Below are positions 8,209 through 18,535 of a stretch of DNA of 64,000 nucleotides, piece after piece (the first letter of the stretch is position 1; each line of letters starts with the position of its first letter). The stretch is from Lachancea mirantina. Lineage: Eukaryota > Ascomycota > Saccharomycetes > Saccharomycetales > Saccharomycetaceae. The notes beneath the pieces were generated by a model that worked only from the letters and a program-made list of their open reading frames with translations, searched no databases and was not told the DNA's origin. Location: positions 1,683,013-1,747,012 of the forward strand of contig LT598468.1 in NCBI GenBank assembly GCA_900074745.1, given 5' to 3'. Made by a program: the position numbers and the translations under genes.

Positions 8209-10506
8209 ATGTCAGAAATTAATTTAAATCAAAAGACCACATCTAAAAGCGATGAGTTTGAAAATTTTAGAGTTCAGCTTGGTCAAATTTTCCTGTCTTA
8301 CGAAACTCACCAGGATGATGCCCTTTTGAACGGCTTTTTATCGTTCGTGCATTCCAAAGTTGAGAAAAGAGTTTTCGGCTGCCTGGAAGCAGCCCAGAAT
8401 GAGACCAATAAACAGCATGCAGAGTTGCAGCGGACAGCAGACGAAGTGCTGGATGCGTTGTGGTTGAGTGTGCATTACGCGGTTTTCAAAAAATTTCAGC
8501 ATTGGATGCTGTTTATGATTTCAGCTTCAGAATCAAATCCGAAAAGCGGCAGATCGGTTCAAAATAGGAAGCTTGAAGCCAAGATGACTAAGTATTACAA
8601 GTCTGTGCATAAATTTTACTACGCGCTACTAGAGAAAACTTTAGCGGAGTACGATGTTACTTGCATCGTGCCAGCCAGGTTTTTGAAACTGCTCAATGTA
8701 CCGTCCGCACAGAAAGAGGGCCGAATAATTTTGAATGTGAACGATCCTCGTTCCATAGCGATTACGCTCGTGATTCATCGGTGTTTGCTGTATATTGGGT
8801 CGAGCAGTCGTTACAAGACATTGTGTGAAAGGGGGAAAGGTCCTTACGGTGCAGGAAGCTTCAAGAAAGCATTACGTTACTATGACCTAGCTCTTCTCTT
8901 GTTACCTTCTGTCGGCGAAACACATTTGCAAAAGGGATTGATATATGTTCAAACCAAGAATTACGGTTTTGCTTGTTACTCGTTCTCAAGAAGCGCTTCT
9001 TCGAGGATCTTTGCGCCCAGCGGTTTGCTAAACCTGCTGAACTGTATCGCAAATCCTAAAAGCAGAACTTTTCAACAAATTTTGGCGCAATTTAGAGGGT
9101 TAAGGGAAGTGGAACGCAACCGCAAGCTCCAGTGTCATCGTGAGATAATCGAGACCTATTTCCTCGTCCTATTTGGTGCGATGTTCTCGCCCCAAACATG
9201 GCTTATGGGTAAAAGTAACAGGATAATTGGCGATGCTTCAGTTGACGACGTGAAGAGAATTTTGAGAGAGAGGATTTTACTGAAATACAATCAAAATATG
9301 AACATCATACTTCAAAATTGCATTATGCTAATTACAGGATTTGATTTGTTGAAAAGCAAGGCTATGGAACATTTGAGGTCGCCGGAAAGTGAGTCCCGCT
9401 ACCTTTGCATGGCGTTTGATCACCTAATCTTCTTGCTGAACAATATAGTTGCGAAAGAATGGGCTCAAAATAATGATGGTCAATATTTGGCGCTCCTTCG
9501 TATCGTCATGGCCTGGGTCAAGTGCGACAAAAATGTGCTCAAATATGCTCACCGTCGAGAAGACTTCTGCACCTCAATCTCTAAGATCATGAACCAAATT
9601 TCCACATCATCTCAAGTCAAATTGTTTGAGATGGAACACAGGCCGCAACGCAATTACTACTTTGACGAGGACGTTTCGCTGCGAGAAGTGAAAACATTTA
9701 GGCATGCTTTGACGGATTTCCAAGATGAGAACATATTTAAAGAACCGGACGCCGCTCTGCGTGTTGCAGGCCTGTACGATAAGAAATACAGTGTCGAGGA
9801 AGAAAACGACTTGAGAAGGCAAGCTATTGTTGTTTCCTTAAAGAAGTTTTTGAGCAAAAACTCCAGTCTTTCCGCGAAGAAGAACGTCGTGTCTGGAAAT
9901 CATATCGCGAAACCTCACAGTTTTGTTAAAAAAGTGGTTGGGGTGGAGCAGACACGCTTCGAAATCAACAACCGCCCAACGGTTGAACATGAGGAGTTGG
10001 AAGTTCTTCAAACTACAGAGTTCAAAAGTGATCCGGGTTTTGCGGGATGGGGTTACAGCGGTTCTTCGGTACCAGCTGCCCCAAGTGGATTTAAAGTCAG
10101 ACCCAGTAATTCACTTGTTTCTGGCGGCAAAGAGCAAAGCGCCAAGATTTTGAAAAGTGCAACAAGCAGCGAGTCTGTCGGCGGACTGCGGCAGCCACAG
10201 GCTTCCACCTCGGCGGTCATAGCAGCACCACACCCCAATAATATGATATCTCCTTATATGTCACATCCAAACATTGCTTCTGTGAACTTACCACCAGTTG
10301 TTTATCCACCATACTGGCAACAGCAATACCAACCGCCGATGCATGACGCCTTTTACCGCGGAATGCCCTCCGGCCTTCCCCTAAACATGAACACCTTTCC
10401 ACCTGTCGCTCCAACACCTGACTCGAGGCATCCAGCACACCCGGCTATGTATCCGACAATTCAAGGTTCCTCCTATGTCAACAATTTTGCTCACACACCC
10501 TACTGA
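8209..10506 (+). CDS. EBS1: EST1/EBS1-family protein (telomerase regulator / NMD-related)
   Basis: The protein (765 residues) belongs to the family that in S. cerevisiae is split into Est1, a telomerase holoenzyme subunit, and Ebs1, linked to nonsense-mediated decay and translation. The N-terminal half fits the family's 14-3-3-like helical fold with TPR-like repeats: LWLSVHYAVFKKFQHWMLF (about residues 85-103), HKFYYALLEKTLAEYD, then YDLALLLLPSVGETHLQKG. The C-terminal 150 residues are rich in Pro, Ser, Gln and Tyr (for example YPPYWQQQYQPP) and look disordered. As a species from before the genome duplication, it probably has this single gene for both roles, which is an inference. The start is the first ATG in frame. 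It sits head-to-head with TOP3 and converges on UME6. Confidence 0.85.
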   Translation: MSEINLNQKTTSKSDEFENFRVQLGQIFLSYETHQDDALLNGFLSFVHSKVEKRVFGCLEAAQNETNKQHAELQRTADEVLDALWLSVHYAVFKKFQHWMLFMISASESNPKSGRSVQNRKLEAKMTKYYKSVHKFYYALLEKTLAEYDVTCIVPARFLKLLNVPSAQKEGRIILNVNDPRSIAITLVIHRCLLYIGSSSRYKTLCERGKGPYGAGSFKKALRYYDLALLLLPSVGETHLQKGLIYVQTKNYGFACYSFSRSASSRIFAPSGLLNLLNCIANPKSRTFQQILAQFRGLREVERNRKLQCHREIIETYFLVLFGAMFSPQTWLMGKSNRIIGDASVDDVKRILRERILLKYNQNMNIILQNCIMLITGFDLLKSKAMEHLRSPESESRYLCMAFDHLIFLLNNIVAKEWAQNNDGQYLALLRIVMAWVKCDKNVLKYAHRREDFCTSISKIMNQISTSSQVKLFEMEHRPQRNYYFDEDVSLREVKTFRHALTDFQDENIFKEPDAALRVAGLYDKKYSVEEENDLRRQAIVVSLKKFLSKNSSLSAKKNVVSGNHIAKPHSFVKKVVGVEQTRFEINNRPTVEHEELEVLQTTEFKSDPGFAGWGYSGSSVPAAPSGFKVRPSNSLVSGGKEQSAKILKSATSSESVGGLRQPQASTSAVIAAPHPNNMISPYMSHPNIASVNLPPVVYPPYWQQQYQPPMHDAFYRGMPSGLPLNMNTFPPVAPTPDSRHPAHPAMYPTIQGSSYVNNFAHTPY

Positions 10507-10840
10507 GGTAAGTGTATGGAGTTCATTTGACATTTTTGGTAAGGTAGCTTGGCAAAAAGTCCTTTTAGTTAGATTTATGTAAAAGTAAAAACTGTTAATT
10601 CCAAGTTTCGAGACCTTTGCATTTGCTTTGCTCAGCGCTTTAATTTGGTCTTTGAATTCTGTTGTCCGTAATATGATGTTTCGATTCGAAGCCAATGATG
10701 ATGAATAGCTCAGAGTAAAACGTAGCTTTCTTTAATTCGTCATTGGAATATAGTTTTATGCGTTCAATTGGCGTTTTTTTTTTACATTTTCCGTTTCCCA
10801 GTCCCAACTGTTTTTAAAAGCCTTACTTCATGGAAGCGTC
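10507..10840. other. Convergent 3' intergenic region between EST1/EBS1 and UME6
   Basis: This 334-bp AT-rich region must hold the 3' ends of both flanking genes. A run of nine T near 10776-10785 and several TA-rich stretches are compatible with polyadenylation signals. I see no open frame or RNA gene in it. Confidence 0.6.
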
Positions 10841-12397
10841 TCAAGGTTTCCGCCTCATTGCCAAGCGCTTTGCCTCTTTGGTCTTCTTCTTAATCTCTTC
10901 CAACTTTTCATTCTTTTTGGCGGGATTAGAGATGAAGTCAGGCTTTACAATGTCATAGTAACATTTCAAGTTCAGACGAAGGCAGTTATGGCAATGGGGC
11001 TTTTCTTCAGAACATTTTTTTTTCCGTAACCGACAAATCCAACACCCACTTCTGGATCTAGACCCCGACGTATTTTTACGCTTAGGTTTATCTTTAGGTG
11101 ACTCTTCCTCTGGTAGAAGCTTTTCGGTGGTTTTAACTGCTGGAACTTTTCCTAAAAGAGCAGCAGCCGATAATAGGGAAGTGACAGTTGAAGTTGAAGA
11201 ATTGGAAGAATGTCGCGACGTGCGGTTTTTGTCTACTTGACTAGAGCGACGACGTTTGAAGTCATGAGTAGGTGCAGATTGCCTGCGTGTGACTCGTTTT
11301 TTCATGCCGCTCTTATTCCAGGTAATCTTGTCCCAGTCACGCTTCTGATGATCTGGCAAATATTCGTCTTCGGTATCGTCCTCGATAACCGCTTGCTCGT
11401 CACTTTCATCAGGCTCGTACTCTCGTTGGTTTATGCGAACAACCGGACGCGTATGAGACCTGAACGACGCAGAGCCGGGTCGGCTTGAAACTGCAGAAGG
11501 TATGAGAGGTGGTAAAGCATTCAAACCATAACTGATGGACGGGAGCTCACCTGGTGAATTTTGTGCAAACGGAGATGATCTCATTTTGGTTATAATGGCG
11601 GCCGCGCCCAGATCGTCATCACGAGGTGACACGCTGTTTCGACTGCGGGGACCCAACAAGAGTCGCGATCGCATCTCATCTAGCTTGGAGTTGATATATT
11701 TCGGTGGGTCTGGAATTTGCTCCTCCTCCTGAAGCACGCCGGCGCGCCCCAGTGCAGGCGATGAGCCACCTTCGTCCCCTTCTGTGGTGTCATCTTGAGT
11801 GTGCAATGTATAGACATCGTCACCACCACGCGAGTTGAGCAGCGACGATATATTGATCTTGTTGTTGTTCTCTTGTGGCGCGTGGGGGTCAGTCGCCGAC
11901 CGGTTGCTGTTGAAATGGAAACGGCCCGGGCTGACCACCTCTTTCGATTCGCGGGAGCTACTCGTGGTAAACACGTTTCGCCTGCTGAGGATAGAACTTG
12001 GCGAGTTACCGCCGGCCTCATCCTGATGGCTGGGCAGCGATAGTAATGCTGAGATGTGCGGTAACGAAGGTTTTTCGTCTGGAACGATTTCCTTGCCGCC
12101 CGCGTCATCCACTTCTCCGTCCCCATTGCGCTTAGCCCCTTCTACGGTTTTGACACCCGTTGGCGGTTCAGGTGTATTATTGGGTGCCGACGTTGGTTTA
12201 GGCAGTACCATTGCATGGTATTCGGCTTCCTGAGTCTCTTGGCGCGTTTGTTCATCATCTTGAGGTTCTGTTGGCGCCGAAACCGGCTCTTCGGTGGCGT
12301 TCGCGGCAGTGGGCGGCTGGTCGGATATGTGGGGCTCGAGGCCATCCTCTTGTCCAGTCTCCTTAGGAGAAGCTGTTATCTCCGCATTATCACCCAT
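10841..12397 (-). CDS. UME6: UME6, Zn2Cys6 regulator of early meiotic genes
   Basis: Ume6 binds URS1 and recruits Sin3-Rpd3 and Isw2 to repress meiotic genes in vegetative cells; with Ime1 it becomes an activator. The open frame extends upstream to a TTG, but the first ATG is at 12397 and gives 518 residues, shorter than the 836 in S. cerevisiae. The C-terminal Zn2Cys6 domain is unmistakable: C452, C455, C462, C469, C472 and C479 in the pattern GCWICRLRKKKC-HCHNC-C, followed by KPDFISNPAKK and a basic EEIKKKTKEAKR tail, nearly as in yeast Ume6. The rest is low-complexity, rich in Ser, Glu, Asp and Pro. The long 5' region and a URS1 elsewhere in the window suggest regulated expression. Confidence 0.93.
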   Translation of the reverse strand: MGDNAEITASPKETGQEDGLEPHISDQPPTAANATEEPVSAPTEPQDDEQTRQETQEAEYHAMVLPKPTSAPNNTPEPPTGVKTVEGAKRNGDGEVDDAGGKEIVPDEKPSLPHISALLSLPSHQDEAGGNSPSSILSRRNVFTTSSSRESKEVVSPGRFHFNSNRSATDPHAPQENNNKINISSLLNSRGGDDVYTLHTQDDTTEGDEGGSSPALGRAGVLQEEEQIPDPPKYINSKLDEMRSRLLLGPRSRNSVSPRDDDLGAAAIITKMRSSPFAQNSPGELPSISYGLNALPPLIPSAVSSRPGSASFRSHTRPVVRINQREYEPDESDEQAVIEDDTEDEYLPDHQKRDWDKITWNKSGMKKRVTRRQSAPTHDFKRRRSSQVDKNRTSRHSSNSSTSTVTSLLSAAALLGKVPAVKTTEKLLPEEESPKDKPKRKNTSGSRSRSGCWICRLRKKKCSEEKPHCHNCLRLNLKCYYDIVKPDFISNPAKKNEKLEEIKKKTKEAKRLAMRRKP

Positions 12398-13840
12398 CCT
12401 TGGCCTTCTGTGTAGTTGGGCTGGCGTTCGATAATCAATCCTAGCTTGGTTGCGCGGTTCTTTGTGAAATAAAAAATAAATGCTCGTGTCTCCTACTCCT
12501 TTTTCTTCAAAAAAACTGAGCCCGTGGCTGGCTGGGCGGGCCGCGCGTGAAATGGGGAAAAAGGTAAGCCGACGAACGAACGGAGACAAAAAAAAAAACC
12601 ACTACCACGATGGCTCTAAAGAAAAAAATTTTTTTCGCTTCCCACCCACCTTAACCCCGCTTCACACCCGCGCCTCATACCCGCGCTCTGGAGTCATCGT
12701 GTACGTAAGTAGATCCATCATTGTCGGCTATTTTCGTATTTCGGAACACTGGAAGCTTGGAGGCCCCAGGAGTGTTAATAAGGGACAATGGGTCATGAAT
12801 GGCCCAGAATTCTGTAATTCGAGGCAAGCGGCTATTTCGACTCGAATTAACAACAAAGCTTGGTGCGTGGTTAGAAACTTTCGGTCTCGACAACACCATT
12901 ACCCGCCGAAGGTTCTTCATTCACTTGTGGGACGTGTTCTGATTGTGCTCAAAGGAAAAGGAAAGCTATTTAAGAGATTCGATTCGATTTTGAGGGATCC
13001 TTGAGTGTCGTCTTCGAAGCTTCGCTATCGTTGATATTCTCGCTCAATGCTTGGTGGTATACATTAAACACTTGGTAGCTACATATTGATTATTGCAAAA
13101 TTGTACTCCAGCTGAGAGAAATGTAGTGAGTAGGAGGAAAGGTCAGACTGGGCCAGTGGTGCCCTTTTATACCCAAACTCTTGGAAACTGACACAAAAAC
13201 ACCCAGACAATCGCTACGTACGGAATTCTGGTATAACGCTTTTAAGCGCGGGGTAAGGAAAAGAAAAAAGCTTTGTTTGTCTATCGTAGAAATGGCCCCG
13301 AGATGGCATTTTTGGGGCAGTTCCTCGGTGGAAACATGTCCTTTGATTGCATAAATCTGTGTAGAGGGCTATAGGTATATAGTTCAATTATTTTTCAGAT
13401 AAGTCACGTGTTGAGACAGCCACTATCTCTGACTGATTCATTATAGCATGACGTTGTTCGAGGCATGTCAAGCGTCAGATCATCTCAATGTAAAAGCTTT
13501 CTTCAGTGGGCAATTCAAGGGTAAACTGCGATTTGTCGGTTGGGCTTGCGCTGTGTCACACAACGGGTGATTATGTGATTATTCCACTTTGAGCTCATAA
13601 GCCTTGCAGAAATGAGGCAGGACTCGCGAAAAAGTCGCAGTTATCTGAGCCTGTCTATTCTTATTCGGTTCTTAGAATATTAGATTGAGCGCATGTCAGT
13701 AGTTAGTTTAGTGCATAGAGGTTCTGCCAGTCACGCTGTAGTACACGACAGAATCTAAGAAATTGAAAAATAAAAAAAAGCGAGCTACAGCTTATGCAAT
13801 GGGAAGCTTCGACATTTGTCAAAAGCAAGTATAAGTAACC
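12398..13840. other. 1.4-kb divergent intergenic region, UME6-BNA5
   Basis: This is the shared upstream region of UME6 (leftward) and BNA5 (rightward). Near UME6 it contains A-runs at 12588-12598 and 12620-12640. Further on are a C-rich stretch with repeated ACCCGCG at about 12655-12690, a CACGTG at about 13405 and an MSE match at 13190. A 174-residue open frame across 12480-13004 has no recognisable protein features and overlaps the UME6 5' region. I read it as chance. Confidence 0.5.
13190..13198 (+). promoter_or_regulatory. MSE-type site (Sum1/Ndt80) upstream of BNA5
   Basis: GACACAAAA fits the GNCRCAAAW consensus at all nine positions, about 640 bp upstream of BNA5. In S. cerevisiae the Hst1-Sum1-Rfm1 complex represses BNA genes through Sum1 sites when NAD is plentiful. 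The same longer string, TGACACAAAAAC, also occurs at 2782. Function here is inferred. Confidence 0.4.
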
Positions 13841-15232
13841 ATGGAAGAAGCACGTGCCCTGGATTCGACGTACCCTGCCACCAAGCGCGACGCCTTTTGC
13901 ATCCCGACATTTGGATCCATGGGCACCAAATTGGCACCCAACGGTTCGCTGGGAGACCCAGTGACCTATCTGTGTGGTAACTCTTTGGGCTGCATGCCGA
14001 GGTCTACGAGAGCTGCTATAAATGACGAGCTAGACGCATGGGCTGCGCGTGGTGTCGAGTCCCACTTCCGACATAGCGGTGAGGACCGGGGACTGACTTC
14101 GTGGGTCGACATCGACCTGCCTTTATCGAAGCTTATGTCACCAATTGTCGGAGCACGTGACTCGGAAGTCGCGATCATGGGTTCCCTCACAGCCAATCTG
14201 AACGCTTTGTTAGCCGCGTTCTACAAACCAAGCTCGTCGAGATTCAAAATACTTTGCGAAAAGGGCGCGTTTCCTTCCGATTATTACGCCTTCTACAATC
14301 AGTGCAAACTTCACGGTATTGATCCTGATTCGGCACTGGTGCGGCTTGAGCCACGCAAGGGCGAGACGTATCTGCGGACAGAAGATATATTGAAGGCTAT
14401 TACTGCTAATAGCGATAGTCTTTCTATCGTGTGTCTTCCGGGAATACAGTATTACTCTGGACAATTCTTTGAAATTGAAAAAATCACAGCCCATGCACAT
14501 TCGTTCCCCGGCATTGTCGTAGGCTGGGACCTTGCCCACGCTGTTGGCAATGTTCCTTTGGAACTCCATTCTTGGAATGTGGATTTTGCATGTTGGTGTT
14601 CCTATAAGTATTTGAATTCTGGTCCGGGAGCCATTGGCGGGATTTTTGTCCACGATAGACATGCCAGTGTTGCTGCTGATCCTCTCAGCCCGGATGTAGA
14701 AGCAATGCCTCGCATGGCAGGATGGTGGGGAAACAATCGAGACAACAGGTTTCAAATGAAAGAAGTCTTCGAACCAATTGAGGGTGCCTTGGGTTTCAGA
14801 CAGTCGAACCCTAGCGTGATTGATGTCGTGGCCTTAAAGGCTTCGTTAGAGATATTCAAGGACTTTGGTGGAATGCAAGCAATCCGCCGGCGCTCTCTTC
14901 TTCTCTCAAACTATCTGTTGAAACTTCTCCAAAGATCCGCCTACTATCACGAGAAGAGTACGGATGGAGAAGGAAAAGTCGGCTTTTCAATTATCTCACC
15001 GCTTAACGAGACGGAACGTGGTGCACAGCTGTCTCTACTCATTCAATTCTCCAAAGACAATCCGCAAGCTAACACAATGGAGCGTGTGTTTGGTTATTTG
15101 AATGATCGCGGTGTCATTGCTGATGAAAGACGGCCGGACGTCATACGAATTGCGCCTGCCCCTCTCTACAACACTTTTGAAGACATTTTCACGGCGGTGA
15201 AACTACTCAACGATGCTTTTAAAAGCTTATAG
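13841..15232 (+). CDS. BNA5: BNA5, kynureninase (NAD biosynthesis)
   Basis: Kynureninase is a PLP enzyme that cleaves 3-hydroxykynurenine to 3-hydroxyanthranilate and alanine in the de novo NAD pathway from tryptophan. The 463 residues compare with 453 in S. cerevisiae. Family blocks are visible: [15 protein letters not shown] near residue 45; [18 protein letters not shown] around 228-245; and the PLP-lysine region [16 protein letters not shown] around 249-264, where the second K of CSYKYLN is the expected Schiff-base lysine. [13 protein letters not shown] follows further on. The ATG at 13841 has a good context and is the first in frame. Presence of the gene implies this yeast can make NAD from tryptophan, unlike K. 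lactis. It converges on the ENA gene with 81 bp between stops. Confidence 0.95.
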   Translation: MEEARALDSTYPATKRDAFCIPTFGSMGTKLAPNGSLGDPVTYLCGNSLGCMPRSTRAAINDELDAWAARGVESHFRHSGEDRGLTSWVDIDLPLSKLMSPIVGARDSEVAIMGSLTANLNALLAAFYKPSSSRFKILCEKGAFPSDYYAFYNQCKLHGIDPDSALVRLEPRKGETYLRTEDILKAITANSDSLSIVCLPGIQYYSGQFFEIEKITAHAHSFPGIVVGWDLAHAVGNVPLELHSWNVDFACWCSYKYLNSGPGAIGGIFVHDRHASVAADPLSPDVEAMPRMAGWWGNNRDNRFQMKEVFEPIEGALGFRQSNPSVIDVVALKASLEIFKDFGGMQAIRRRSLLLSNYLLKLLQRSAYYHEKSTDGEGKVGFSIISPLNETERGAQLSLLIQFSKDNPQANTMERVFGYLNDRGVIADERRPDVIRIAPAPLYNTFEDIFTAVKLLNDAFKSL

Positions 15233-15313
15233 AATTTGTTGTGTACTTACGTACTTCGGTGACAGATTATGTACGATTCGAAAGGTAGATGAATGAAATT
15301 AGTTTTGATAAAG

Positions 15314-18300
15314 TCAGCATTTCTTGGAGGCGTCCATGGAAATCTCGGCAAACGAGCCAAAAGTGCTGTATTTTTCGAAAGGATCTTCGACTTTCTCTAA
15401 ATCTTTCTCAGGATTTTGAACAAGATTCCTGTTCCTGTAGAATCTTCTCTTGGAAAACTTGTAAATCTCGGCGCCAACCCAGAAAGCCACACTAAAACCA
15501 AAGGCCAGTCCCCATTCGAAACCGATTCCTTTGTGTAGAAAGACTTTGTCGTTTATAACTGGGATGTAAACCACGGGAAACACGGATACGAAGCCTAGAA
15601 TGACGGACCAGAACAAAAACTTGTTTGACCATATATCCTTCATCCACTGAGTGTAAGGAGTATAGGTTTCAGGCTGCATTTGGAAGAAAGACCTTCTCAA
15701 GTCGATCACCTCCCAAGCAAGAATTAGGGCACACCACGTCATTGTTGCAAACACAGCAGCACGACCTTTGAAAACAAGATCACAACTTTCGCTGTAAGAG
15801 ATGTTGCAGTTGATACCCAACATACCGTTTCCAGTCCCATAAAGAACAGTAACGAAGCATCCCAAACAGCAACCAGCCATCCATACCCCATATACCACCA
15901 TGTCGACGATAATCTCCCAAGTGAAAATTCCGGTGCGTGAGTCGTTTGGTGGCTTCTGCATGATATCGGGTGCAGACTTCTCTAGACCAAGTCCCATGGC
16001 TGGGAAGCAGGAAGTCACAACAATAATCCACAACACCTCGACGGGGGACAGCGGGAATACAGAGAGTTTTTCCTCATCCATGAAACAGAGACCAACCATG
16101 AGATAAAGGGCCTGAGCGACATTCTCAGCCAGCAATTGCAGCACAAATTTCTGAATATTGTCGCTCATTCTGCGCCCTTCTTCTACGGCGTTCAAAATGG
16201 AAGCGAAGTTGTCGTCACTCAGCACAATGTCTGACGCATCCTTCGCGACGTCGGAACCATTTATACCCATTGCGATACCAACATTGGCCTTCTTGAGACT
16301 AGGAGAGTCGTTCACCCCGTCACCTGTCATTGCACAGAATTTCTCTCTGCGATGCAGTGCGTCAATCATGCGAACTTTTGTCTGTGGCGCACAGCGCGCA
16401 ATCACAAGTGGTAGCACCGGAAGTGCATCAATTTCATCATCTGACAAGCTATCAAATTGGCTTGCAGTCATTATCATGGTGTCTACGACTTCTTTAGGGT
16501 AATGGTATAAATTGTGTGGCAATATTCCCACTTCGCGGGCAATGGCTTTTGCTGTACCTGGGAAGTCGCCTGTTAGCATGTGAACATTGATCCCAGCGTT
16601 GTGACATTTCTTGACAGCTCCAGCTGTCTCAGGACGAGGAGGGTCATAAATGCCGACGAGTCCCTGGAAAAACAGGCCACTTTCAACCATATCTCTATCT
16701 TTCGAAAGCTTTTCTCTCAGGTTTACTGCCTCATCTTCGGTGTAATCCTTTGTTGCAAGTGCCAGCACGCGAAGACCTTCAGCCGAAAGGGTCTCGACAT
16801 TCTTCATGATGGTATTCTTGTCATCTTCCGTCAGCGGCTGAGAGTCGCTGTTGTCTGCAAGCGGTTTCCATTTGTCGCAGCACTGCAAGACCCTCTCGAA
16901 TGCGCCCTTGCTGAAAACTTTGTATTTGTTTTCATCGTGCAGGTCAACGTAAATTGAAGACATTCTTTTGATTGAGGAGTCGAAGGGAAACTCAGCGAAG
17001 TGTTTGAATCTTCCGATGGAGTCGCTCTGAGACTTTTCGTTTTCCTGATAAGTTAGTTTACCACGCGCTTTGTCCATTCTGATGGCAAAGACTTGAATGG
17101 CAATTTCTGTAGGGTCTCCGTTGGCCTTCCATACGCCAGACTCTTGGTCTTGAAAGACATTGGCAATGTTCGCGAGCGAAGAGATTTGCATATATTTGTC
17201 GAAAGCGCTGGTGTCAATGTCTTGCGGTAGAGTGCCTTGGTCGAGCTGCTGCTTGAAGTTCTTGATGATCCCCACGTCCTCCGATTCATCGTGTTGGTAT
17301 TGATGTGGAGAGAATCTGGGGATAAGCTCGACAGTGCCAACGGTTGGGTTGAGAGGATCGTTTGATCCGTTGATCACAAGAGTCCCGAACGAGGGTACCC
17401 ATGCTTGTCTCACGATCATTCTCCCTTGCGTCAGAGTTCCAGTCTTGTCGGAGCATATGTCATTCACGGCCCCAAGAGCCTCGAGAGAATCCAATTTGCG
17501 CACGACCACATTTCTCTGGGCCATCACTTTTGCACCTACAGACATGGTGATGGTTAGCACGACGACCAGAGACGAAGGAATCATGGAAATGGCAACGCAG
17601 ATGGCGTAAATGGCGACTTCCTTATTGACGTGGTATTTCTGAGTAGCCATCACTACGATTGCGAAGACCACAGCCACGAAGAAGAGCAGCACGGCCAGCT
17701 TGGATAGTTTCCGGTTCAGTGGAGTGCCAACGTTGGTGCCCAGGAACGACCCGATGCTCGTTTTGATGGTTTTGGCGGCGTTCTGCATGAAATTCTTGTC
17801 TTCATCCTTGCTGATGAGGCTGTTTTCGCCGCGCAAACTCTGTGCGATGCTCCCGATCTCGGTGTTGAGCCCCGTCTTGATGACCACACCAGTGGCGCGT
17901 CCCTTGCTTACGGTAGAGCTCGCATATGCGAGATTGAGACGGTCGCCGACGGGGACGTCCTCATCGGCCCCGAATACGAGCCGCGCATCTTTGGCTATGG
18001 GCAGGGCCTCGCCAGTGAGAAGGGCCTCATTGGTCTCGAAGTTGACGCAGTCCAGCAAACGCAGGTCCGCGGGCACCGTGTCGCCCGCGCTGATCCGGCA
18101 GATGTCACCGGGCACCAACAGCTTACTGGACAGCGTCTGGTCACGTGAGTCTCTGATCACGTGCGCGGACGGCGTGCTGAGCGTACGAAGCGAGTTCATG
18201 GTCTTGGACGCCTTGTATTCCTGGAAGGAGCCGATTGCGACGTTGATGAAAACGACGAACGCGATGACGCCGCCCGAGATCCAGTCCCGCATCGCAAGCG

Positions 18301-18535
18301 AGATGACCATCGAGATGAAAAGGACCAGGATCATGGCGTTACATATTTGATGAATAAATATGCCTTTAATGTCAATGTGAGAGTCATCTCCAAGAGAGTT
18401 TTCGCCCGTCTCGCCAAGTCTAGCCGTGGCCTCAGTTGTCGTGAGCCCGGTCTCGACGTTGGTCTGGAGCGCTGTGAGAGCGTCTGATTCGCTCAGACAG
18501 TAAAAAAGTTGTTCTTGTCGTGTTGTACCTGACAT
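15314..18535 (-). CDS. ENA1: ENA-type P-type Na+/Li+ ATPase (type IID)
   Basis: Ena pumps export sodium and lithium across the plasma membrane and underlie salt and alkaline tolerance. The frame opens at a TTG upstream, but the first ATG is at 18535, giving 1073 residues against 1091 for S. cerevisiae Ena1. P-type ATPase landmarks are present: TGEALPIAKD in the actuator domain, the phosphorylated aspartate D363 in CSDKTGTLTQG, GDPTEIAIQVFA, MLTGDFPGTAKAIA and TGDGVNDSPSLKKA. About ten membrane segments flank them. LGTNVGTPLNRKLSKLAVLLF and FPLSPVEVLWIIVVTSCFPAMGLGLEK are typical of the ENA subfamily. There is only one copy here, not the tandem array of some S. cerevisiae strains. ENA genes are not neighbours of BNA5 in S. 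cerevisiae, so the position differs. Confidence 0.96.
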   Translation of the reverse strand: MSGTTRQEQLFYCLSESDALTALQTNVETGLTTTEATARLGETGENSLGDDSHIDIKGIFIHQICNAMILVLFISMVISLAMRDWISGGVIAFVVFINVAIGSFQEYKASKTMNSLRTLSTPSAHVIRDSRDQTLSSKLLVPGDICRISAGDTVPADLRLLDCVNFETNEALLTGEALPIAKDARLVFGADEDVPVGDRLNLAYASSTVSKGRATGVVIKTGLNTEIGSIAQSLRGENSLISKDEDKNFMQNAAKTIKTSIGSFLGTNVGTPLNRKLSKLAVLLFFVAVVFAIVVMATQKYHVNKEVAIYAICVAISMIPSSLVVVLTITMSVGAKVMAQRNVVVRKLDSLEALGAVNDICSDKTGTLTQGRMIVRQAWVPSFGTLVINGSNDPLNPTVGTVELIPRFSPHQYQHDESEDVGIIKNFKQQLDQGTLPQDIDTSAFDKYMQISSLANIANVFQDQESGVWKANGDPTEIAIQVFAIRMDKARGKLTYQENEKSQSDSIGRFKHFAEFPFDSSIKRMSSIYVDLHDENKYKVFSKGAFERVLQCCDKWKPLADNSDSQPLTEDDKNTIMKNVETLSAEGLRVLALATKDYTEDEAVNLREKLSKDRDMVESGLFFQGLVGIYDPPRPETAGAVKKCHNAGINVHMLTGDFPGTAKAIAREVGILPHNLYHYPKEVVDTMIMTASQFDSLSDDEIDALPVLPLVIARCAPQTKVRMIDALHRREKFCAMTGDGVNDSPSLKKANVGIAMGINGSDVAKDASDIVLSDDNFASILNAVEEGRRMSDNIQKFVLQLLAENVAQALYLMVGLCFMDEEKLSVFPLSPVEVLWIIVVTSCFPAMGLGLEKSAPDIMQKPPNDSRTGIFTWEIIVDMVVYGVWMAGCCLGCFVTVLYGTGNGMLGINCNISYSESCDLVFKGRAAVFATMTWCALILAWEVIDLRRSFFQMQPETYTPYTQWMKDIWSNKFLFWSVILGFVSVFPVVYIPVINDKVFLHKGIGFEWGLAFGFSVAFWVGAEIYKFSKRRFYRNRNLVQNPEKDLEKVEDPFEKYSTFGSFAEISMDASKKC

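Noticed and set aside
12480-13004. 174-residue open frame in the UME6 promoter
   Set aside because: It overlaps the UME6 leader, has low-complexity composition and no recognisable domain.
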